NCBI GenBank assembly: GCA_017618135.1
Contig: JAFZUV010000011.1
Coordinates: forward strand, 62,001-126,000
Direction: 5' to 3'
Length of the DNA: 64,000 nt
From: Clostridia bacterium
GTDB lineage: Bacteria; Bacillota; Clostridia; Oscillospirales; Acutalibacteraceae
Shown here: one piece after another, positions 26,441 to 33,904 of the stretch
Position numbering within the stretch: the first letter of the stretch is position 1
Layout: every line of letters starts with the position of its first letter
Program-made: the position numbers and the translations under genes
Notes under the pieces: model-generated
Seen by the model: only the letters and a program-made list of their open reading frames with translations
Database searches by the model: none
What the model was told of the DNA's origin: nothing

Positions 26441-26518
26441 GGTGGATGTAGCTTAGTTGGTTAAAGCGCTGGTTTGTGGCACCAGAGATCGTGGGTTCGA
26501 GTCCCATCTTCCACCCCA
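26441..26518 (+). tRNA. tRNA-His (GTG)
   Basis: Cloverleaf with anticodon GTG in loop TTGTGGC between CTGGT and ACCAG. The extra 5' G (-1) and discriminator C typical of tRNA-His are present, and CCA is encoded. One acceptor pair (position 6 with 67) is a T-T mismatch. Confidence 0.95.
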
Positions 26519-26541
26519 AAAGTACCGCATAAGCGGCTTAT

Positions 26542-26623
26542 GAAGAATGAATAATGAGTAACGAGTAGGGGAATTGACCTGTGCGGCATTTCTGAAATAT
26601 TCAATATTCATTATTCATCTTTC
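26542..26623 (+). repeat. Short inverted-repeat element between tRNA-His and tRNA-Gln
   Basis: GAAGAATGAATAATGAG (26542-26558) pairs imperfectly (14 of 17) with TTCATTATTCATCTTTC (26607-26623) around a 48-base loop. It is non-coding and MITE-like in size; its mobility is not demonstrated. Confidence 0.45.
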
Positions 26624-26699
26624 ATATTATTGGCTAATTTATACACAGCGCATAGTATCCTTCCAATTGTGGCAGGATTGAGGAATACAAATTTAATAT

Positions 26700-26774
26700 T
26701 GGGGTGTCGTCAAGCGGTAAGACACAGCACTTTGACTGCTGCATTCGTAGGTTCGAATCCTGCCACCCCAGCCA
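26700..26774 (+). tRNA. tRNA-Gln (TTG)
   Basis: Perfect acceptor stem TGGGGTG / CACCCCA, anticodon TTG, T-arm GTAGG/CCTGC, discriminator G and encoded CCA. Confidence 0.96.
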
Positions 26775-26867
26775 AAGGCAGGGTCTGACCCAATCCGGGT
26801 TAGGCTCTGTTCTTACCTAAAACCTCTACCTCAATGCCGATAACTTGCATATGAGAGTTTAGGAAGT

Positions 26868-26980
26868 ATCTATTGACAATAATGGTGAGTATGAAGTAAA
26901 ATATTCTGCGTGAAATGAATATCGTACAAACGCTATGATATCGGTTAATGCCGCTGACGGTTAAAGCAGTTATTCGGAAA
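26868..26980 (+). pseudogene. Remnant of an ART-type polyvalent protein gene downstream of tRNA-Gln
   Basis: About 110 bases are clearly homologous to the gene at 56492-58370 (segment near 57120-57200). The shared reading is VKYS then NEYRTNAMI and NAAD, interrupted here by a stop (TGA). A GC hairpin (about 26780-26812) separates it from the tRNA. The fragment also supplies TTGACA (26873-26878) and TAAAAT (26897-26902), an 18-base-spaced promoter-like pair ahead of thrC. No other gene is visible in the gap 26775-27043. Confidence 0.75.
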
Positions 26981-27043
26981 AGCGGTTGGTCTTTCAGTTT
27001 GTGTTCCCGTAACAGCGAGGATAAGTTTTTCGGAGGTAAAAAA

Positions 27044-28528
27044 ATGAAATATGTAAGTACGAGAGATAATAATAAAAGCGTCAGCTCTTCGTTTGCAATA
27101 GCGCATGGAATATCAGAGGAGGGCGGTTTGTTTTTGCCAGAAACAATACCTGCTCTAAATGCGGATGAATTCAGCAAGCTTTGCAATATGAAATATACCG
27201 AGCGTGCGGAATATATACTGGGAAAATTTCTGACGGATTTTACAGAAGACGAAATAGACTATTGTGTAGCAGGGGCATATTCCGGTAGCTTTGAAAAAAA
27301 CAATCCCGCCCCGTTGGTACCCTTGGGGGACAATGTGGAAATGCTTGAGCTTTGGCACGGGCCAACCTGTGCATTTAAGGATTTAGCACTTCAGCTTCTT
27401 CCGTATCTTATGGTAACAGCTGCTAAAAAACAGTCGGACGGTAAAAATATAGTAATACTTGTGGCAACCTCCGGCGACACAGGTAAGGCTGCTCTCGAAG
27501 GGTTCAGAGATGTAGAAAACACTGAAATTATCGTTTTTTATCCGTGTGACGGCGTAAGCCCCATGCAAAAGTTGCAAATGACAACCCAAGCGGGCAAAAA
27601 TGTTCATGTCTACGGAATTAAAGGTAATTTTGACGATGCACAGTCCGGCGTAAAAACGCTGTTTACGGATGAAAATGTAAAGGCGGTTCTGAGTAAACAC
27701 GGTTTTGAGTTTTCTTCTGCAAATTCCATAAATTGGGGACGGCTTGCGCCCCAAATAGTTTACTACATTTCAGCTTACTGTGATATGATAAATCAAGGTA
27801 GGGATTTATCAGGTGGCTTCAATGTAGTGGTACCGACCGGCAACTTTGGCAACATACTGGCAGCATACTACGCAAAAGCAATGGGTACTCCGATTAAAAA
27901 ATTGATTTGTGCCTCAAACAAAAATAATGTACTTACAGATTTTATTAATACCGGTATTTACGATAAAAACAGAGAGTTTTATACCACAATTTCACCGTCT
28001 ATGGATATTCTTATATCAAGTAATCTTGAGCGAATGCTTTATATTCTTTCCGGTGGGAATGCGAAGTATGTAACAGCCCTCGAGAATTTACTGAAAGAAA
28101 CCGGTAAATTTGAAATCAGTGAGGATATGAAGGAAAAATCTGCTTCGGTATTCTATGGCGGCTATTGTGATGATGAGCAAACATTAAAGACAATCAGTGA
28201 CACATTCAGGGAATACGGATATTTACTTGATACCCATACTGCCGTTGCGCTTCGTGTCTATGAAAACTATGTAGATGAAACCGGCGACAAGACTACTACT
28301 GTAATTGCCTCCACCGCGTCGCCGTACAAGTTTCCAAAGAGCGTTCTGTCAGCCATACAAAAAGATGTGCCGGCAGAAGATTTTGAGGCGGCATACAAAC
28401 TAAGTGAAATCACGAATGTTACCATACCGCAACAAATACTTGAACTTAAAAACGCCAACTTGCGTTTCAATGATGTTATTTGTAAAAACGATTTAAAGGA
28501 CGCTGTTTTCAGCTCGCTTGGTATATAG
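27044..28528 (+). CDS. thrC: Threonine synthase
   Basis: A 494-residue PLP enzyme converting O-phosphohomoserine to threonine. The PLP lysine lies in the family motif TCAFKDLALQLLP, and the phosphate-binding loop is ILVATSGDTGKAALEGF. NFGNILAAYYAK and the N-terminal YVSTRDN also match the long (yeast/E. coli-type) family. The ATG at 27044 has RBS CGGAGG. The gene stands alone, without hom or thrB. Upstream in-frame extensions run through phage debris and are rejected. Confidence 0.95.
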   Translation: MKYVSTRDNNKSVSSSFAIAHGISEEGGLFLPETIPALNADEFSKLCNMKYTERAEYILGKFLTDFTEDEIDYCVAGAYSGSFEKNNPAPLVPLGDNVEMLELWHGPTCAFKDLALQLLPYLMVTAAKKQSDGKNIVILVATSGDTGKAALEGFRDVENTEIIVFYPCDGVSPMQKLQMTTQAGKNVHVYGIKGNFDDAQSGVKTLFTDENVKAVLSKHGFEFSSANSINWGRLAPQIVYYISAYCDMINQGRDLSGGFNVVVPTGNFGNILAAYYAKAMGTPIKKLICASNKNNVLTDFINTGIYDKNREFYTTISPSMDILISSNLERMLYILSGGNAKYVTALENLLKETGKFEISEDMKEKSASVFYGGYCDDEQTLKTISDTFREYGYLLDTHTAVALRVYENYVDETGDKTTTVIASTASPYKFPKSVLSAIQKDVPAEDFEAAYKLSEITNVTIPQQILELKNANLRFNDVICKNDLKDAVFSSLGI

Positions 28529-28540
28529 CGCATTTAACTA

Positions 28541-28582
28541 AAAAGCAGAAAATCATCTGACGGTGATTTTCTGCTTTTGAAG
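28541..28582 (+). terminator. Bidirectional terminator between thrC and the AraC gene
   Basis: Perfect 15-base stem AAAAGCAGAAAATCA / TGATTTTCTGCTTTT with an eight-base loop. Confidence 0.92.
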
Positions 28583-28601
28583 CATAACCTGAATTATAGT
28601 A

Positions 28602-29474
28602 TTATTTCGGTGTGGTGATAGCTCGGAATTGTTTAGGAGTCATACCTTTTTCAGCACTGAAACACTTAATAAAGTGACTGAGATTAGCAAATCCACATTC
28701 AAGCGCAATGTCGTTAAGACTTAAATTCGTTTCCTGCATTAGTTTTAGTGAGTTGCTGATACGCTTTTTTATTACATAATTGGAGAAAGATATTTTAAAA
28801 ATTGATTTAAATGTACGACTAAAATAGCTGTAGGAAAGCGAACAATAATCTGCGGCTTCTTCAAGCGATATCGTCGCAGTGTTCTCATCAATATATTTAA
28901 GCACATTCAAAAACACACTGGGTATATTTTTTTGAGAGCTTTTTGATTCAACGGTAATAGAATTGCTGAACACATAAGACATTAAAAGCATTATATTAGC
29001 CCTGAATATAAGCCTTTTAAAATAATCGGTATGCGAATAATTGACAGATGAGCTGACAAAGAGATTTGATATGTAATTCCTGTCCTTATCCGGCACCCTA
29101 AAAACTTTATAATCATCTAAATTTAAAATATAGTGACTCGCAGGCGGTATTTTTCTGCTCGCCGGAACACTTATGATTTCCGGCAAAAATTTTATGCAAA
29201 TATGCTCATTTGTATCGCTAATGCTGCTTGTTGCGTGGGGTGTGTTCGGAGCCAAATAAATAAAATCTCCGGCGTTAAGGATTATTCTTTCTGATGGCAG
29301 AGTTACGACTATTTCGCCCTCAATGCAGAACAATAACTCTATATTATCGTGATAATGGTATGCGGAAATCGGTGCTTTTTTTTTCATTTTATAACGCAGG
29401 CATTCCATGTAGACGCCTACTTGTTCATCAGTGAGATGAAAGGTTCTTTTTTCATTGATGGCATCTAAATTCAT
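28602..29474 (-). CDS. AraC-family transcriptional regulator
   Basis: A 290-residue activator-type regulator. An N-terminal cupin domain (about 20-110; AYHYHDNIELLFCIEGEI, NAGDFIYLAPNTPHA) senses a small molecule. The C-terminal double helix-turn-helix (190-287) reads SLEEAADYCSLSYSYFSRTF and NDIALECGFANLSHFIKCF. The ATG at 29474 has RBS AGAGG. It is divergent from the sugar isomerase gene across a ~215-base AT-rich intergenic region, so it probably controls that gene. Confidence 0.92.
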   Translation of the reverse strand: MNLDAINEKRTFHLTDEQVGVYMECLRYKMKKKAPISAYHYHDNIELLFCIEGEIVVTLPSERIILNAGDFIYLAPNTPHATSSISDTNEHICIKFLPEIISVPASRKIPPASHYILNLDDYKVFRVPDKDRNYISNLFVSSSVNYSHTDYFKRLIFRANIMLLMSYVFSNSITVESKSSQKNIPSVFLNVLKYIDENTATISLEEAADYCSLSYSYFSRTFKSIFKISFSNYVIKKRISNSLKLMQETNLSLNDIALECGFANLSHFIKCFSAEKGMTPKQFRAITTPK

Positions 29475-29690
29475 CGTATCACCTCTTTGATAAAAGAATA
29501 GCATTTTTTATATAAAAAATCAACAATATTTTTTTGGCACTTTTGTTCTTTGTTTACTAAAAAGGAAAAAATATGATATAAATTAGCAAATTTTTGATAT
29601 ACAAATTTTTTGAAGTGGTGTAAAATATGGCTGTGCTCTAATGCTTTTGCTAAGGCTATTAACGGTTTTTTATTGGATAGGAGGTACATT

Positions 29691-30479
29691 ATGGACAGAA
29701 AGTTCGGTATAGAGCTTGAATGCTTAAGGCATAGCGGTTTGGATGACGGTGAAGTGCTCAAAAAAATAAAGGCCGCCGGCTTTGACACGGTTTTCAGTGA
29801 CAAATATGATATTCATGAGGTGGAATATATTAGTAACGAGGCAACAAAAGTTGGACTTGAAGTTGAATTCCTGCACGCGCCTTTTAGGGGAGTTAACGAT
29901 TTTTGGTGTGCCGGGCTTGACTATCTTCCGCTTAAAAAGGGTGTATACCAGACCATAGACAGTGCGTCTCATTTCAATATACCGATTATAATTATGCATG
30001 TTGATTCCGGTTGGAATCCCCCTAAAATATGTGATATAGGTCTTAATCGTTTTGATGATATGGTCGAATATGCTGATAAGAAGGGTGTAAAAGTCGCGTT
30101 TGAGAATATACGCAACTTTGGCACGCTTGCGGCCATGATGCAGAGATATCGCTCGGTAGAAAATGTAGGGTACTGTTATGATTGCGGTCATGAGCATTGT
30201 TATACCGAAACAGTACATTTTACTGACCTTTTCGGTTCAAAAATACTTTGTACCCATATACATGATAATTTTGGTAAGGACAGTAACGATCCTGATTATC
30301 ATCTTATGATGTTTGACGGTAATATTGATTATGCTGATATGATGGGAAGACTTCGATGCGTAGGCTATGAAGGTAGCCTTATGGCTGAACTCGTAAAGAA
30401 TGATAGATATGCCCATATGACTGACGATGAATATATTAAGACTGCTTATGAAAGGTTAGTCAAAATTTCTAAGCTATAG
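29691..30479 (+). CDS. Sugar phosphate isomerase/epimerase (xylose isomerase-like TIM barrel)
   Basis: A 262-residue AP-endonuclease-2/xylose-isomerase-like TIM barrel. Candidate metal ligands occur as VAFENIRN (Glu), YCYDCGHEH (Asp, His), CTHIHDNFG (His, Asp) and SLMAELVKN (Glu), the standard arrangement. The ATG at 29691 has RBS AGGAGG. No -35 box is convincing ahead of a TAAAAT at 29621-29626, which would suit activation by the divergent AraC protein. The sugar is unknown. Confidence 0.85.
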   Translation: MDRKFGIELECLRHSGLDDGEVLKKIKAAGFDTVFSDKYDIHEVEYISNEATKVGLEVEFLHAPFRGVNDFWCAGLDYLPLKKGVYQTIDSASHFNIPIIIMHVDSGWNPPKICDIGLNRFDDMVEYADKKGVKVAFENIRNFGTLAAMMQRYRSVENVGYCYDCGHEHCYTETVHFTDLFGSKILCTHIHDNFGKDSNDPDYHLMMFDGNIDYADMMGRLRCVGYEGSLMAELVKNDRYAHMTDDEYIKTAYERLVKISKL

Positions 30480-30485
30480 TGCTTG

Positions 30486-30528
30486 TTCCTGCCAAACCCG
30501 TTGTGATTTGGCAGGAATTTTGTTTTTG
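30486..30528 (+). terminator. Terminator after the sugar isomerase gene
   Basis: Perfect stem TTCCTGCCAAA / TTTGGCAGGAA followed by TTTTGTTTTT. Confidence 0.92.
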
Positions 30529-30540
30529 CAAATATAACAC

Positions 30541-30569
30541 TTGATTTTTTAAGTTAGTTAATCTATAAT
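30541..30569 (+). promoter_or_regulatory. Promoter of tRNA-Ser
   Basis: TTGATT (30541-30546), 17 bases, TATAAT (30564-30569). Confidence 0.8.
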
Positions 30570-30582
30570 AGTTAGGTCGTAC

Positions 30583-30675
30583 GGAGATGTCGCCTAGTCC
30601 GGTCGAGGGCGCACGATTGGAAATCGTGTAACTGCTACAAACAGTTCGAGGGTTCGAATCCCTCCATCTCCGCCA
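30583..30675 (+). tRNA. tRNA-Ser (GGA)
   Basis: Acceptor GGAGATG / CATCTCC, anticodon GGA between CACGA and TCGTG, a long class II variable arm, and encoded CCA. Confidence 0.96.
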
Positions 30676-30900
30676 GAAAAAGTCCGACGCGTGAGCGCCG
30701 GACTTTTTCAACTAAATCCGTCCTGCGGACGGGTGAAACCCATCTTCAATGGGTGAAATCGCTTCGCGGTGAAACTCGACTTTGTCGGGTTAAGAGGACG
30801 GATTTAATTTCACCGAACACAAAGTGTTCGATTTCACCTGAGGGCAAAGCCCGAAGATTTCACCGTGCCAAAAGGCACGATTTCACTTTTGTACTACTTC
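30674..30900 (+). repeat. Mosaic hairpin array, copy A (next to tRNA-Ser)
   Basis: Seven to eight short hairpins are strung together. After a terminator-like GTCCG/CGGAC stem (30681-30704) come hairpins separated by GGTGAAA in the left half and TTTCACC in the right half. Examples are CCCATcttcaATGGG, GAACACaaaGTGTTC, GGGCaaaGCCC and GTGCCaaaaGGCAC. An outer stem AAATCCGTCC / GGACGGATTT (30714-30723 with 30796-30805) can enclose the left hairpins. A homologous copy B lies at 55962-56158 with compensatory stem changes and one hairpin fewer. Any reading frame through it is considered fortuitous. Confidence 0.8.
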
Positions 30901-30902
30901 AT

Positions 30903-31700
30903 TTTTTATCCATTGCGAGGCGGCTGTATATTATATCGCACAGCCCGTGGGCGGTAGCCGAGGCAACGCTGAGCGGCGATAACGAACTCGCCCGCCAATG
31001 TGATATAAAAATAAACGCCTGCCTTAAAAAGTATAAAGAAATATCCGATGTAACCGGTATACCTATGGACTATAAACGCCTTGCAAGCGTGCAGGTGAAA
31101 ACAGCGGCAAAATCAGCATTAAAAAATACACACAAAGCGCTTACATTCAATCCAGAAGCAGATTTTTCTGTTAAACTAAATTCTTTAAGCGCAATTGCCA
31201 ATGATGGGATATCAAAAGCGGCGAGAAAAGTGGCGGAGTTGGGTGGTACTACTAAAACAGAACACTTAAGCGTTGTAAATCTTAGCACAGGGAAAGAGGA
31301 ATATTATGAAATAGGGGATTACGGAAGCGTGGGTGGCGACAAGTTTTGGAAATTTATATCAGATAATTCAGATAAGGAACTTGCCTTTATTCACAACCAT
31401 AATACAGATGGTTTTTTGTCCGAGACTGATATGTGGACTCTTTTATCAAATAAATGCATTAAAGTAATGGGTGCTGTTAGAATAGATGGCGTAAAATACT
31501 TTGCTGAAAAAACGAAAGAATTGCCGGGCGTTTATTATTATGACAAACTGTTTGAAAATGAATTAAAAGGCTTGAACAACGAGGTAAAAAACGGTATAAT
31601 AACAATGGCTGAAAGAACACATAAGAGAGAAGAAATCATTGTAGATTTATTGTTGAAAAGGTATACGAAAGGACTTGTTGAAATTGACGGAAGGAAATGA
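30903..31700 (+). pseudogene. Truncated phage minor head (MuF-like) protein with C-terminal toxin-like domain
   Basis: About 265 residues remain, with no credible start; the frame merely continues upstream through the hairpin array. The first part (AVAEATLSGDNELARQCDIK, then KYKEISDVTGIPMDYKR) resembles the C-terminal part of phage minor capsid proteins. The C-terminal domain contains ELAFIHNHNTDGFLSETD, similar to a JAB/MPN-type metal motif (HxH...S..D). MuF-fused toxins are known in Firmicute prophages. Missing capsid portion and lack of neighbouring phage genes mark a relic. Domain activity is inference. Confidence 0.6.
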
Positions 31701-31863
31701 TTGGGCAAGAGAAACGCTTAAAGAAGTGCCGTTTTGGCGTGATGATATGTCTCCAGAGGAATATGAAAAAGAGCGTGAATATTGGCTGACTCATTATGAC
31801 GATTATCGTAATGGAGACTACATTCCTTTGTGGAAACAAGAAAGAGTCCATAGCCGCCTCTAA
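31684..31863 (+). CDS. Small acidic protein, possible immunity partner
   Basis: About 59 residues from TTG at 31684 (AAAGGA at 31668-31673); a TTG at 31675 or 31678 is also possible. It is rich in Glu, Asp, Trp and Arg (EYEKEREYWLTHYDDYRNGD), has no membrane segment, and overlaps the end of the MuF-like toxin gene by 17 bases. Overlap and size fit a toxin-immunity pair, but the family is not recognised. Confidence 0.45.
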   Translation: MTEGNDWARETLKEVPFWRDDMSPEEYEKEREYWLTHYDDYRNGDYIPLWKQERVHSRL

Positions 31864-31882
31864 TGATTGAAGTATCTTGTAT

Positions 31883-32029
31883 ATGCAGGTAAAGTTATCA
31901 GTCATTTGGCCATCCTCTTCCTTTTTTGATATTGAACAGATAAGTGCCGAAAAGCTTAAAATAAGTGAAACACGCCTTTCAAAGTATATCGAAATGTTAA
32001 ACGATAGCGGATACATAAAGGGTGCGTAA
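31883..32029 (+). pseudogene. Fragment of a phage/YjcQ-type winged-helix protein
   Basis: A 48-codon frame ends in AEKLKISETRLSKYIEMLND and GYIKGA, typical of the winged-helix core of YjcQ-like phage proteins. The N-terminal part is unrelated sequence and the C-terminal part is missing, so it is read as a decayed remnant. Confidence 0.4.
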
Positions 32030-32047
32030 ATAAGGTACAAATAAAGG

Positions 32048-32071
32048 AAAAGCCCGCAAATGCGGGCTTTT
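32048..32071 (+). terminator. Bidirectional terminator-like hairpin
   Basis: AAAAGCCCGCA / TGCGGGCTTTT, ten or more pairs, two-base loop; T-rich on both strands. Confidence 0.85.
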
Positions 32072-32076
32072 CATAG

Positions 32077-32208
32077 TTGGCGCGCTGAAAGGGACTCGCT
32101 ACGCCGCAACTGTTGTGGCTACACGCCCACGCGCTTTGCAACCGTTCACTGAAAGGTTGCAATTTGCCTTTGGCAAACCGCGCTTTTCGAGTCCCTCTCA
32201 TACAACTT
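32077..32208 (-). repeat. Structured module with a 22-bp duplication of the tRNA-Arg 3' end
   Basis: Bases 32077-32098 are identical to 32245-32266, which covers the 3' end and T-arm of tRNA-Arg, as in an integrase attachment site. Inside lie hairpins GCCGCAA/TTGTGGC, GCAACC/GGTTGC and TTTGCC/GGCAAA. CGAGTCCCTCTC near 32188 is complementary (11 of 12) to GAAAGGGACTCG, giving an outer stem. Nothing here codes for a protein. Confidence 0.65.
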
Positions 32209-32245
32209 AAAAAGAAACCCGATGCAAAAGCATCGGATCTCTTTT
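32209..32245 (-). terminator. Terminator of tRNA-Arg
   Basis: On the minus strand a stem GATCCGATGC / GCATCGGGTTTC closes over TTTT and runs into five T. Confidence 0.85.
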
Positions 32246-32322
32246 TGGCGCGCTGAAAGGGACTCGAACCCCCGACCCTCTGCTTAGAAGGCAGATGCTC
32301 TATCCAGCTGAGCTATCAGCGC
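32246..32322 (-). tRNA. tRNA-Arg (TCT)
   Basis: The minus strand gives acceptor GCGCTGA / TCAGCGC, D-arm with AGCTCAGCTGG, anticodon TCT in loop CTTCTAA, T-arm with GTTCGAGTCC, and encoded CCA. Confidence 0.95.
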
Positions 32323-32344
32323 AGGTCATATAAGCGACCTATGT

Positions 32345-32373
32345 ATAATATCACAGATTTGCGCAAAAATCAA
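32345..32373 (-). promoter_or_regulatory. Promoter of tRNA-Arg
   Basis: Minus-strand TTGATT (32373-32368), 17 bases, TATTAT (32350-32345), 22 bases before the tRNA. Confidence 0.75.
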
Positions 32374-32382
32374 GGTAAAATA

Positions 32383-32859
32383 TTAAAGTTCAAAAGAGAT
32401 TTTTTTGCCGGTGAATCTATGAATACGGTATTTTACACCTGCGCTGTCAAACATACGCTTAGATGCCTTGACGCCGTCAGTATCAGCATATTTATCACTC
32501 ATATACACAACCTCTTTTATACCTGATTGTATAATGGCCTTTGCGCACTCGTTACAAGGAAAAAGAGTGCTGTATACAGTACAACCCTTAACCGTTCCGT
32601 AATGGCAGTTTAAAATAGCGTTTAGCTCTGCGTGGCATACATAAAGATATTTTGAGTCAAGACCGTCGCCTCTGTCCCATGGATAGACATCATCGCTGCA
32701 GGAGTGGGGCATACCGTTATATCCAACCGATACGATTTTATTATCATTGTCAACTATGCAGGCTCCGACCTGAGTAGATGGGTCCTTACTTCGCATTGAG
32801 GAAAGAACAGCAAGACCCATAAAGTATTCATCCCAATTAAGATAATCGCTTTTTTTCAT
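32383..32859 (-). CDS. dCMP deaminase (ComEB-like)
   Basis: A 158-residue zinc deaminase converting dCMP to dUMP for thymidylate synthesis. Zinc and catalytic motifs are CHAELNAI (His, Glu) and PCNECAKAI (two Cys). The N-terminal [16 protein letters not shown] is characteristic of the dCMP branch, as is the [12 protein letters not shown] loop. It lies 20 bases after a HAD phosphatase gene in the same direction with RBS GAGG. Confidence 0.93.
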   Translation of the reverse strand: MKKSDYLNWDEYFMGLAVLSSMRSKDPSTQVGACIVDNDNKIVSVGYNGMPHSCSDDVYPWDRGDGLDSKYLYVCHAELNAILNCHYGTVKGCTVYSTLFPCNECAKAIIQSGIKEVVYMSDKYADTDGVKASKRMFDSAGVKYRIHRFTGKKISFEL

Positions 32860-32879
32860 AAAAACACCTCAAGGCTATT

Positions 32880-33536
32880 TTAGTTGAATTCATCAACTAT
32901 TGCAAGTATTTCTTGCGGCTTTTTTATAATTGATCTGGCACCGCCCGAAATCAGCTCGTCCTCACTTCTAAAGCCCCATAGCACGCCAACCGGATATGCG
33001 CCGCTGTTTACACCGGTCATAACATCCATTTTGCTATCGCCCACAAAAATACACTCTTCAGGTTTTACATTCAAGGCATCCATAGTAATAAAAGCGGCAG
33101 TTGGATCAGGCTTAGCCGGTAAGTTTTCTCTTTTACCAAATATAAAATCGAAAGTTTTACCGTACAGTTTATTGATAACCTTGTCAGCCATTTCCTGGTT
33201 TTTGTTGGTGACAACGGCAATCTTTACGCCTTTAAGCTTCAATTTATTTATAACTTCCGGCATACCGCAATATGCGGAAGTATTATCGCAGTAGTGTTTT
33301 CCGTAATATTCCAAAAAAGTTGGCATAATTTGTGATACTGTTTTTGCGTCTTTATGATTTTCCGGCAGGGCACGCTCAATCATTTTAGGCATACCGTCGC
33401 CGGCAAAATACTTAAACTCTTCTGTTTCTCGTGAAGGAAAGCCGAAAACTCCCATAGCATAATTTGTAGCGGCGGCAAGATCGGCAAGTGAGTTTGCCAG
33501 TGTGCCGTCTAAATCAAACAAAACCGCTTTTATCAT
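32880..33536 (-). CDS. gph: HAD hydrolase, phosphoglycolate phosphatase-like
   Basis: A 218-residue HAD enzyme. Motif I is FDLDGTLANS (nucleophile Asp near 8), motif II VVTNKN, motif III Lys near KPDP, motif IV VGDSKMDVMTG. The cap is alpha-helical (subclass I), as in Gph. It probably clears phosphoglycolate or another phosphoester; specificity cannot be decided. It is likely cotranscribed with the dCMP deaminase, while rpmB upstream ends in its own terminator. Confidence 0.9.
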   Translation of the reverse strand: MIKAVLFDLDGTLANSLADLAAATNYAMGVFGFPSRETEEFKYFAGDGMPKMIERALPENHKDAKTVSQIMPTFLEYYGKHYCDNTSAYCGMPEVINKLKLKGVKIAVVTNKNQEMADKVINKLYGKTFDFIFGKRENLPAKPDPTAAFITMDALNVKPEECIFVGDSKMDVMTGVNSGAYPVGVLWGFRSEDELISGGARSIIKKPQEILAIVDEFN

Positions 33537-33548
33537 AGATTAACACTC

Positions 33549-33576
33549 CAAAAAAAACCGCGGTGTTTAACCGCGG
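33549..33576 (-). terminator. Terminator of rpmB
   Basis: Minus-strand stem CCGCGG / CCGCGG with a seven-base loop, followed by a run of T. Confidence 0.88.
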
Positions 33577-33592
33577 AAATCTTGAAAAACAA

Positions 33593-33781
33593 TTATATAG
33601 CTCTTGTAACCTTGCCTGAGCGTAAGCAACGGGTGCAAACATTTACACGACGCGGTGTTCCGTTTACAATTGCCTTAACCTTTTTAACATTGGGCTTCCA
33701 TGTTCTGTTGGAACGCCTGTGTGAGTGAGAAACCTTAATACCAAAAGCAATTTCCTTATTGCAGATATCACATTTTGCCAT
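33593..33781 (-). CDS. rpmB: 50S ribosomal protein L28
   Basis: A 62-residue large-subunit protein. It is the zinc-binding form: CDIC near residue 4 and CTRC near 50 hold the metal. HSHRRSNRTWKPNV is the family core. The ATG at 33781 follows AAGGAGG with eight bases of spacing; a GTG nine bases upstream lies in the RBS. It is monocistronic with its own terminator, as usual. Confidence 0.97.
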   Translation of the reverse strand: MAKCDICNKEIAFGIKVSHSHRRSNRTWKPNVKKVKAIVNGTPRRVNVCTRCLRSGKVTRAI

Positions 33782-33904
33782 GGTACGCACCTCCTTGAAA
33801 TCTTAGAATAACCTATAATATAGGACAGCAACACATATAATAACAGATAATGCCGCATTTTGCAAGAGTTTTTTTGTATTTTTATGTTTTTTTGCATAAA
33901 ACAT

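Noticed and set aside
26948-27043. N-terminal extension of threonine synthase to 26948
   Set aside because: It reads through the polyvalent-protein remnant, while the ATG at 27044 has a perfect RBS and family-consistent N terminus.
30674-30900. CRISPR array
   Set aside because: Units are hairpins of variable length with 7-base linkers that switch orientation midway; there are no constant repeats with spacers and no cas genes.
30753-30902. Open reading frame through hairpin array A, with a look-alike at 56068-56292 in array B
   Set aside because: The two frames share residues (ISPNT, CSISPE, RRFHRA), but the similarity is explained by nucleotide-level hairpin conservation; there is no RBS, and stem changes follow pairing rather than codons.
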